This document shows positions 49,855 through 56,562 of a DNA stretch of 64,000 nt, piece by piece. This stretch comes from Bacteroidales bacterium (GTDB taxonomy: Bacteria > Bacteroidota > Bacteroidia > Bacteroidales > UBA932). Each line of letters begins with the position of its first letter. Position 1 is the first letter of the stretch. The DNA lies in assembly GCA_017446775.1 (NCBI GenBank), contig JAFSQE010000015.1:62001-126000 (forward strand), given 5' to 3'. The position numbers were made by a program, and so were the translations under genes. The notes beneath the pieces are model-generated. The model worked only from the letters and a program-made list of their open reading frames with translations. It had not been told where the DNA came from and searched no databases.

Positions 49855-50310
49855 TTAGATTATTTCTGTCAGAATACCAAGTTCCAGGGCCTCTTCAGCT
49901 GGGATGAACCAATCCTGTTTCTGCTGGATTACCTGCTTGAGACGTTCTTCCGTAACCTTGGTTTTCGATTTGATTACCTTGAAAAGCATATCGTTTATTC
50001 GGCTCACCTCAGCTACAGTCTCTTCCATGTCTCGAAGCGTTCCAAAGGAAACACCGGATACCTGATGAATCATGAAAGTGGTATTGCGGTAGCCTTTCCG
50101 GACTTTCGCGCCAAGTGCGACGATGATGCCCATCGACATTATCTTCCCAGTGCAGACCACCTCGATAGGCGTCTGCGATGCTTCGATGACGTCATAAAGG
50201 GCGAGCCCGTCATAGCAGCCTCCACCATACGTGGACAAGTATAGTTCTACCGTCGTGCTTCAAAGCGTTGCACTTCAGAGTAGAATCCAGCGATTATTCT
50301 TTACGTTCAT
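49855..50310 (-). pseudogene. Remnant of a phage-type ClpP protease
   Basis: From 50310 the frame reads MNVKNNRWILL, stop, SATL, stop, then STTVELYLSTYGGG and 125 more residues resembling the C-terminal two thirds of ClpP, ending at 49855. Ser (KIMSMGIIV), His (FMIHQVSG) and a possible Asp (KQDWFIP) of the triad remain. About 30 N-terminal residues that should lie between WILL and VELYL are missing, and two in-frame TGA codons (codons 12 and 17) interrupt it. A short product could only start at TTG 50238. It resembles head-maturation or prophage ClpP forms more than the host clpP at 7.8 kb. It lies inside the segment bounded by the tmRNA repeats. Confidence 0.75.
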
Positions 50311-50371
50311 TGTGCAAATACAAAATTGTATCTGCGAGTTACGTTTTTAAGCCCGGAAGAGAAAATAATTA

Positions 50372-50379
50372 TAACTTTG
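50372..50379 (+). promoter_or_regulatory. -7 box before the GH78-like gene
   Basis: TAACTTTG, full match to TAnnTTTG, 8 bases before ATG 50388. No convincing -33. Confidence 0.4.
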
Positions 50380-50387
50380 AGAAAGAT

Positions 50388-52013
50388 ATGAAAATGATCT
50401 ATAGACTATACCTAAGTGCCATATTATGCCTGTCCGGTTTCGTGTCCGCTGCCGCTCAGGATGTGTTTGGCGACTGCCGCGGACGGTGGATGGAAATCGC
50501 AGAGCAGACCACTCCTGCTCTGACTGTGACCGAGGTCAGCCCTGTCTCGGTGGTGGAGGTGGTGGCCGACACTGCGGCGTTCCAGAGTTGGCGGTGCATC
50601 CCCAAAGCGGGGCTGGACACCCTCTCCGAGACTAATTTCAGAAAGATGCGGAGCGTGACGCTGGACTTTGGCCGTCACCTTACCGGCCGTCTAAAGTTCC
50701 GCCTCAAGACTCTGGGCGACGTGATGGACGCTCCGGTGAAGCTGAAATTCGTGTTTGGCGAGACTCCCGGCGAGTTGGCCGAAGCTTTTGACCCCTGGCG
50801 CGGAAGCCTCTCCAGGGGCTGGATGCAGGATGAGATGCTCACCGTGGACGTGGCCGACTGCGATGTCCTCCTGGATCGTCGTATGGCCTTCCGCTACCTG
50901 CGCATAGAACTTTTCGGCGGCAACTTCGATTTTGCTCTGGACGGCGTACGCTGCCTGGCGACCACATCTGCCGGGGAGCTCAAGACCGCCCTTGACGATA
51001 ACTGCCCCAAGATTATCCGCGATATCAACGATGTCAGCCTGGCGACCCTCGCCGAGTGTATGCAGACCGTGTATGAAGACGGCCCCAAGCGTGACCGCCG
51101 GCTGTGGATAGGCGACCTCTATCTGGAGTCGCTGGCCGGGCGATACTCGTATCAGAATCACCAGCTTACCAGGCACTGCCTGTATCTTTTCGCCGCCCTT
51201 ACCGACAATAACGGACGGCTGTTGGCAGACCTTTTCGAGCATCCTGAGCCGCATCCGCAGTGGGGTACATACTGTTTTACTTACAGCCTGCTGTATTCTT
51301 CAATACTGCTGGAGTATCTTAACGATACAGGCGATATCGACACCGCCCGCGACCTCTGGCCGGTGGTAAAGGTGCAGATGGAAGACGCCGTGGGGCGCGT
51401 CAGGGACGATGGCTGGGTGGATGCCAGCCGCGCCTGGCTGTTCTTTGACCACGCCGTGCTGGATGCGGAGGTCCCCTTCCAGGGAGCAGTGCTCTTTGCG
51501 CTGGAGCAGACCTGCGAGCTGGCCGGGAAGATCGGCTATGGCGACCAGGTGGAGCAGTGGAGCAAACTGCGGGCAAAGATCCGCAAGGGAGCCAGAAAGC
51601 GTTATTACAATTCCCGGGAGCATCTGATGCTGAGTCCCGGCGGCGCCCCGGCATCGGTACACGCCCAGGTCTGGGCCATAATCGGCGGTATCCTTTCGCC
51701 AAAAGAGGGCGCCCGCGCGCTGGAGGCTGTGCTTAAGAAAGAAGATGCGGTCCGTCCAGCTTCACCCTATGCTATGCACTATCTGCTGGAGGCGATGTTG
51801 CGTTGCGGAATGTACGATGCCGCCCGCAGTACAATGATAGACTATTGGGGTGGAATGGTCCGCAAAGGGGCCGATACCTTCTGGGAGGTCTATGACCCCG
51901 CCGACGATTTCCGCGCCCCGTACGGCTTTTATCCGCTGAACAGCTACTGCCACGCCTGGAGCTGCACTCCCACCTATTTCATCTTCAAATATCCCGAGGT
52001 ATTCCAGAATTAG
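50388..52013 (+). CDS. Exported GH78-like (alpha-L-rhamnosidase type) protein
   Basis: Protein of 541 aa from ATG 50388 (MKMIYRLYLSAILCLSGFVSAAAQ), with a signal peptide ending near residue 24; the longer frame from 50268 has no signal peptide at its start. A beta-sandwich domain (about 40-190, FGRHLTGRLKFRLKTLG) precedes a six-hairpin (alpha/alpha)6 barrel with EDGPKRDRRLWIGDLYLE around 235-252, the acidic motif typical of GH78, and FWEVYDPADDF near 500, where the catalytic Glu is expected. It probably cleaves an alpha-L-rhamnoside or similar glycan in the periplasm; the substrate is not known. It is the only intact gene in the tmRNA-bounded segment. A TAACTTTG box ends 8 bases before the ATG. 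Confidence 0.78.
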   Translation: MKMIYRLYLSAILCLSGFVSAAAQDVFGDCRGRWMEIAEQTTPALTVTEVSPVSVVEVVADTAAFQSWRCIPKAGLDTLSETNFRKMRSVTLDFGRHLTGRLKFRLKTLGDVMDAPVKLKFVFGETPGELAEAFDPWRGSLSRGWMQDEMLTVDVADCDVLLDRRMAFRYLRIELFGGNFDFALDGVRCLATTSAGELKTALDDNCPKIIRDINDVSLATLAECMQTVYEDGPKRDRRLWIGDLYLESLAGRYSYQNHQLTRHCLYLFAALTDNNGRLLADLFEHPEPHPQWGTYCFTYSLLYSSILLEYLNDTGDIDTARDLWPVVKVQMEDAVGRVRDDGWVDASRAWLFFDHAVLDAEVPFQGAVLFALEQTCELAGKIGYGDQVEQWSKLRAKIRKGARKRYYNSREHLMLSPGGAPASVHAQVWAIIGGILSPKEGARALEAVLKKEDAVRPASPYAMHYLLEAMLRCGMYDAARSTMIDYWGGMVRKGADTFWEVYDPADDFRAPYGFYPLNSYCHAWSCTPTYFIFKYPEVFQN

Positions 52014-52101
52014 CCGCCTGAAAAGCTATTTGCAGAGCATTATGTCCAGGATCATCCGGTCGGTGGCTTTCATAACCGACGCTGCCTATGTTTGCGCAGT
52101 G

Positions 52102-52204
52102 CTATAGGTCAAGGAATCTGACAAACTCGCCGGCGTCCAGTATGAAATAGTTGGGCGGGGAGTTAACCCCGAAACGCTTCATCACGAGGTCAGAATTGGC
52201 CCGT
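52102..52204 (-). pseudogene. Diverged fragment of the dsbD 3' end
   Basis: On the minus strand it encodes RANSDLVMKRFGVNSPP followed by NYFILDAGEFVRFLDL and a stop. This matches the end of the intact DsbD next door (RVNSDMVMKRFGVNSQP, then NYFILDEAG and later FARFLDLD), with about 16 residues deleted and clearly diverged bases. It joins directly to the duplicated tmRNA 3' end. It has no start and cannot be functional. Confidence 0.82.
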
Positions 52205-52290
52205 CCGACAATCAAAGGGTGGATAAGCGTGTAGAAAGCTTGCGGGGACGTTGTTTGGACGGCGGTTCGAGTCCGCCCATCTCCACATAA
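52205..52290 (+). repeat. Direct repeat, copy 2 (tmRNA 3' end fragment)
   Basis: 86 bases almost identical to 49610-49695, including the complete T-arm and 3' acceptor strand, but without the 5' part of tmRNA. It is the likely right-hand junction (att-like site) of the accessory segment. Confidence 0.9.
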
Positions 52291-52330
52291 CAAAATAGCA
52301 GCCACAAGGCTGCTATTTTGTTATGTGGAG
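52281..52330 (+). terminator. Hairpin after the tmRNA fragment (hp2)
   Basis: A 23 bp perfect stem (52281-52303 with 52308-52330) and loop ACAA. The outer bases equal hp1, the inner ones differ on both arms so pairing is kept. It lies at the 3' end of the convergent dsbD. A 12-base palindrome GGCAGCGCTGCC follows at 52332. Confidence 0.65.
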
Positions 52331-52346
52331 TGGCAGCGCTGCCGTA

Positions 52347-54266
52347 TTAGTCCAAATCCAGGAACCGGGCGAAGCCTTCGGGGTCGAGGTTGTAGCCGCG
52401 GGGGCCGGCGAGGGTGTTGCCGGCCTCGTCAAGGATAAAGTAGTTGGGCTGCGAGTTTACGCCAAAGCGCTTCATCACCATATCGGAGTTGACGCGTCCC
52501 ACATCCTTGAGCGTCTTGCCCTTGTCGTTGGTGACCCACTGCTGCCTGGGGAGCGGGGTCTTGTCGTCGACATAAAGTGTGGCTATCACAAAGTTGTCGC
52601 GCAGGCGGCGCAGCACCTCGGGGTTGCTCCAGACACGGGCCTCCATCTCGCGGCAGTTCACGCAGCCGTGGCCGGAGATGTCCACAAACACCTTCTTGCC
52701 CTGGGCGGCGGCAGCGGCGATGGCATCGTCGAGATTGTCGTAGCCGATAAGGCCGTGGGGGAGGGCTACCGTATTGCCGGCATCAAAAGTTGCAGGCCCC
52801 GCTGCGGGTGCTTCCGGAACGTATCGCCCCAGCACGAAGTCCTGCGTCTGGATGGGCGGCAGATATCCGCTGAGGGCCTTCAGAGGCGCGCCCCACATCC
52901 CCGGTATCATGTACACAACAAATGCGAAGTCTATGATTATCAGGGCCAGGCGGCCTACCGATATATATTCCAGCGGAGTGTCGTGTTTGAAGCGGATCTT
53001 GCCCATCAGATAGAGCCCCAGCAGGGTGAAGCATACAATCCAGATGGCCAGATAGACCTCGCGGTCCAGCAGGTGCCAGTGGTATGTCTGGTCTGCAACC
53101 GAGAGGAACTTGAGGCCGAGGGCTATCTCTATGAAGCCCAGCACCACCTTGACGCTGTTGAGCCACCCGCCGCTCTTTGGGAGCCGGGTGAGGATGGCGG
53201 GGAAGAACGCCAGCAGGGTGAAGGGGAGGGCGAAGGCGATGCTGAAGGCGAGCATGGTGACCATCGGTGACCAGAATTCGCCCTGGGTGCTCTTTATCAG
53301 CACGGTGCCCACAATCGGACCGGTGCAGCTGAAACTTACCAGCACCAGCGTCAGCGCCAGGAAAAAGACACCCAGAAGACCGCCGCGGTCGGCACCGCTG
53401 TCGGCCTTGTTTGTCCATTTTGACGGCAGCGTTATCTCAAACGCCCCGAAGAACGATGCCGCGAACAGCATGAAAATCACAAAGAAGATAATGTTTGGCA
53501 GCCAGTGCGTAGAGAGCCAGTTGAAGATGTCTGCAGTTACGGTAGCGCCGCCAAACGCCCACGTGAGGCCGATTATCAGGCAGATGGGTACGGTATATAT
53601 CAGCACAATGAAAAGACCGTACATAGCCGCGTTGAAGCGACCTTTTGCTGCGCTGCCGGAACGCTTTAAAAAGAAGGATACCGTCATAGGCACCATCGGG
53701 AACACGCAGGGGGTAAGCAGCATCAGAAAGCCCCAGAGGATAGCTTCCAGAATCAGGGCCCAGATGCTACCGGATGCTGATGCCCGCTCGGAGCCGGCCA
53801 CGACCGCCTCGCCGGAGCCTGCAACTGCTGCGGCATCGCCTGCCGCAGAACTGCCGGCAATCTCCACCGGCACGGAGAAATCGAAATCCTCCGGCATGCT
53901 GCACATGTCGCCGCTGCAGGCGCACCAGGTAACGGTGCCTCCAACGGTGGCAGAACGCGTAATCTCCAGAGCCTGACGCAGCACGTAAGTCCCGGTCACC
54001 ACGCTCTCTCCCTTGTAATCAGACGGGGTAAACTCTTCCGTCGGGTCGCCAACCGTGGCCACGCCGTCGGTCTGGTTCACCGTAATGCGCGTACCCACAT
54101 ATTCATCTGCCATGGGGTGGACATAATAGCCCTCGGCGACCTGGCCGGTGACCACCAGTTGGTAGTTATTATCTTGGGTATGGTTCACGGCCGCCTTCCA
54201 CAATACAGTGGGATTGGCCTGCGCGATAACAAGCGACAGGAATGTCGTCAGAATGCAATGTAACAT
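52347..54266 (-). CDS. dsbD: DsbD, thiol:disulfide interchange protein
   Basis: Carries reducing power from cytoplasmic thioredoxin to the periplasm. I chose the ATG at 54266 (MLHCILTTFLSLVIAQANPT), which gives a signal peptide; the frame extends 39 codons upstream without likeness. Product 639 aa. N-terminal alpha domain with WCACSGDMC (about 113-121), a membrane domain of eight helices with Cys in TPCVFPMVPMTV and in FSCTGPIVGTVL, and a C-terminal thioredoxin-like domain with CVNC in SGHGCVNCREME. All six functional cysteines are present. A diverged copy of its 3' end lies just downstream. Confidence 0.93.
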   Translation of the reverse strand: MLHCILTTFLSLVIAQANPTVLWKAAVNHTQDNNYQLVVTGQVAEGYYVHPMADEYVGTRITVNQTDGVATVGDPTEEFTPSDYKGESVVTGTYVLRQALEITRSATVGGTVTWCACSGDMCSMPEDFDFSVPVEIAGSSAAGDAAAVAGSGEAVVAGSERASASGSIWALILEAILWGFLMLLTPCVFPMVPMTVSFFLKRSGSAAKGRFNAAMYGLFIVLIYTVPICLIIGLTWAFGGATVTADIFNWLSTHWLPNIIFFVIFMLFAASFFGAFEITLPSKWTNKADSGADRGGLLGVFFLALTLVLVSFSCTGPIVGTVLIKSTQGEFWSPMVTMLAFSIAFALPFTLLAFFPAILTRLPKSGGWLNSVKVVLGFIEIALGLKFLSVADQTYHWHLLDREVYLAIWIVCFTLLGLYLMGKIRFKHDTPLEYISVGRLALIIIDFAFVVYMIPGMWGAPLKALSGYLPPIQTQDFVLGRYVPEAPAAGPATFDAGNTVALPHGLIGYDNLDDAIAAAAAQGKKVFVDISGHGCVNCREMEARVWSNPEVLRRLRDNFVIATLYVDDKTPLPRQQWVTNDKGKTLKDVGRVNSDMVMKRFGVNSQPNYFILDEAGNTLAGPRGYNLDPEGFARFLDLD

Positions 54267-54292
54267 CTTAATCTGGTGTTTTCTGAACAGGT

Positions 54293-54300
54293 CAAAGGTA
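54293..54300 (-). promoter_or_regulatory. -7 box of dsbD
   Basis: TACCTTTG on the minus strand, 26 bases upstream of the dsbD ATG at 54266; this supports the shorter start. No clear -33. Confidence 0.45.
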
Positions 54301-54308
54301 GATAATTT

Positions 54309-54339
54309 TTTGATATCGGCGGTTTTTGTGCTATTTTTG
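54309..54339 (+). promoter_or_regulatory. Promoter abutting the 54343 gene
   Basis: TTTG (54309-54312), 19 bases, then TATTTTTG (54332-54339): a full match. Only 3 bases separate it from the ATG at 54343, so transcription would start at or next to the start codon. Confidence 0.65.
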
Positions 54340-54342
54340 GGT

Positions 54343-54936
54343 ATGAAGAAGACGATTCTTGCTTTCTTGCTGCTGCCCTGCACGGTCGCAATGCAGGCAC
54401 AGACGGTAGACAGTTACGGTATTCCGGTTCACAGCCTTAACGTGCAGGCATCCGATGCGCTGGTGCCTACTGTCGCTACATCGCTGGTGGTTGTACTGGG
54501 TTACGCATTGGGCGCAGGCATAGCTGCCGCTCTTACCAACGGTAACGCAACCATAGATTCCCCGCAGCTTAAAGGATGGACACCTCTGCTTTCTGCCGGA
54601 TACGAATATCATTTCCCCGATACCCGGTGGTCGCTTGGCCCGGAGCTGGGATACTGGCATTACGGGCTGGAAACCAGTGAGAGTTATCAGCATATCCATT
54701 TCCTGACTCTCGCAGCAAATGGAAAACTGTATTACAAACGCGCGGGAATCTGCAAGCTTTACGGCGGGCTCAATCTGGGTGTGGGGCTGCTCGCTTCCGA
54801 CGGGGCGTCACCGCTGCCGCTTGTACAGATAAATCCCATCGGTATGCGCCTGGGCAGCGAAAAGGCCGCCTTTGTAGCGGAGCTGGGCATCGGCTATCGC
54901 GGCATCCTGCAGCTGGGTATGAATATCGGACTTTAA
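54343..54936 (+). CDS. Exported protein of unknown function, possible outer-membrane barrel
   Basis: Protein of 197 aa with a signal peptide (MKKTILAFLLLPCTVAMQAQ). The mature part alternates hydrophobic and polar residues, with aromatic-rich strands such as GYEYHFPDTRWSLGPELGYWHYGLE (positions about 85-110) and ends GIGYRGILQLGMNIGL, consistent with a small beta-barrel. A Gly/Ala-rich hydrophobic segment lies at 43-63. I do not recognise a specific family. Start chosen for the signal peptide; the open frame runs 45 codons further upstream across the promoter. Confidence 0.65.
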   Translation: MKKTILAFLLLPCTVAMQAQTVDSYGIPVHSLNVQASDALVPTVATSLVVVLGYALGAGIAAALTNGNATIDSPQLKGWTPLLSAGYEYHFPDTRWSLGPELGYWHYGLETSESYQHIHFLTLAANGKLYYKRAGICKLYGGLNLGVGLLASDGASPLPLVQINPIGMRLGSEKAAFVAELGIGYRGILQLGMNIGL

Positions 54937-54957
54937 CTCTTGATAGAGGATAATTGT

Positions 54958-54965
54958 TATATTTG
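54958..54965 (+). promoter_or_regulatory. -7 box of the beta-helix protein gene
   Basis: TATATTTG followed by C, ending 22 bases before ATG 54988. Confidence 0.5.
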
Positions 54966-54987
54966 CAGATACTTAACCAATACGACT

Positions 54988-56523
54988 ATGAAAAAATATT
55001 TTATCAAAGTCCTGGCCGTGTCCGTGGTGGCTGTACTGTCATTCGGCGTCAGCGCCCAGGCGCAGAACAATTTTTTAAGAGGACTCGGCAACGCAGCCAA
55101 GAAGGCGGTAGAGGATAAGGTGAACGATGTGAAAGGGAATGCCACACAGGCGGCAACTGATGTGGGCACGAGGACGATTGCTGCCACACCCGCGGCAAAG
55201 GGCAAGACCTATTATGTGAGTGCAACCACCGGAAGTGCGCGTGCCGACGGTCTTTCTGCCACTACTGCGATGAAAGATTTGCAGAAAGCTATCGATGCTG
55301 CAGAGGACAACGACGAGATTCTTGTTGCCGAAGGCAATTACCTTGGCAACCTGGACCGCGGATATATCCAGAACGGTAAGTTTGGCGATGCCACCCACGA
55401 CCTTGGCAAGTTCATAAGCATATACGGGGGCTATTCTCCCGATTTCAGCGAGCGTGACATCATCAAGTATGTCACAAAGCTCCAGCCCACAAACCAGCAG
55501 TTCACTGCGCCGCTGATGAATGTTAACGCAAGGCGGCCTTACGGCTACACCGGCCCCGTCGGGACGGTGGTTATCGACGGCCTTGTATTCGACCTTGGAG
55601 AGAACAACCTGTACTGCGCGCCCGACGTGAACAACGAGATTACCGGCACGCCAAACGACAGGGTACTTACCGGTCGCTTCATAGAGCCGGATGCAAAGCC
55701 AAGTTGCCCCAAGATCGGTTTTGCGAACGGCGACGAATATGGCCTTCATATGGATGTGGAGGGCAATGTTCGCATATCCAACTGCATCTTTGTCAATTGC
55801 CGTGACTATGGTATCCAGGCGCTTATGGGCAAGGGACACATAGAGGTCAGCAACAATATCTTTATCGCCTGCCGCTATGCTGCATGCCAGGTCAAGGGTA
55901 ATGTGAAGGATGCTGACATACCGGAGGTATCGTTCGAGTTCCATCACAATACCGTTCTGTTTACATGGACCCGCACCAAGGCCTTCGAAGACATGGGGCA
56001 GGGTTTCCGTTTCATGAACGGTATCCGCACCATAGATGTGCACAACAATATCTTTGGCTGTAACAGCAACTGCGCTGTTGAAAGGGTATACTACGAGTCC
56101 AACGCAGCTATGGAGAAGGCCAAGATAAGCAACCTGTACGACAATTATTTCTTTGCCAACAAGAGGGACCTGGAGCTGGCTGCACAGGGGGCGGCAACGA
56201 TATCGGTTCCGGCAGCCAGGATAGAAGAGGCAGAGCAGATCGGCCCTAAGTACGAGGGCAACGTAGAGATGCCGGAGGGCAACGATGCCTTTTTGAATGC
56301 CATAGACCAGGCCTACCTTGAGGGCTTCATGAGTCTTAAAATCATACAGTCCCAGAGTTATAACGCCAATTCTGCCGCAAACCAGGTCAACAGGGCTTTT
56401 GGCCTCAACCAGCAGGGCAGCGAGATTGTGCGTCCCAGCATGTATTGCAACAAATATCCCTGGGAAAAGGCAAAAGACCTTTTTGGAAAGGTAGAGAACT
56501 ACGGCGCGCAGATGCCCCGGTAA
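54988..56523 (+). CDS. Exported right-handed parallel beta-helix protein
   Basis: Protein of 511 aa from ATG 54988 (MKKYFIKVLAVSVVAVLSFGVSAQAQ), signal peptide of about 26 residues. After a linker (about 30-70) comes KTYYVSATTGSARADGLSATTAMKDLQKAIDAAEDNDEI-type sequence, the DUF1565-like start of a pectin-lyase-fold helix, with repeated turns such as VRISNCIFVNCRDYGIQALM and IEVSNNIFIACRYAACQVKG (about 255-305) and IDVHNNIFGCNSNCAVER. Such proteins bind or cleave polysaccharides at the cell surface; no catalytic motif is clear to me. The protein is rich in Cys for an exported one. 40 bases to the peptidase gene. Confidence 0.75.
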   Translation: MKKYFIKVLAVSVVAVLSFGVSAQAQNNFLRGLGNAAKKAVEDKVNDVKGNATQAATDVGTRTIAATPAAKGKTYYVSATTGSARADGLSATTAMKDLQKAIDAAEDNDEILVAEGNYLGNLDRGYIQNGKFGDATHDLGKFISIYGGYSPDFSERDIIKYVTKLQPTNQQFTAPLMNVNARRPYGYTGPVGTVVIDGLVFDLGENNLYCAPDVNNEITGTPNDRVLTGRFIEPDAKPSCPKIGFANGDEYGLHMDVEGNVRISNCIFVNCRDYGIQALMGKGHIEVSNNIFIACRYAACQVKGNVKDADIPEVSFEFHHNTVLFTWTRTKAFEDMGQGFRFMNGIRTIDVHNNIFGCNSNCAVERVYYESNAAMEKAKISNLYDNYFFANKRDLELAAQGAATISVPAARIEEAEQIGPKYEGNVEMPEGNDAFLNAIDQAYLEGFMSLKIIQSQSYNANSAANQVNRAFGLNQQGSEIVRPSMYCNKYPWEKAKDLFGKVENYGAQMPR

Positions 56524-56562
56524 AGTTCCAGCCGTGTATCAAAAATAAAAATCAATACATCA

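Noticed and set aside
50260-50277. TGA codons in the clpP remnant as selenocysteine or altered code
   Set aside because: Two TGAs flank a missing segment, no SECIS-like hairpin is seen, and normal genes here use TGA as stop (for example the pyrF stop at 12008-12010).
52205-52290. A second tmRNA or a tRNA gene
   Set aside because: Only the 3' part with T-arm and acceptor strand is present; there is no 5' half or tag frame, and no anticodon arm.
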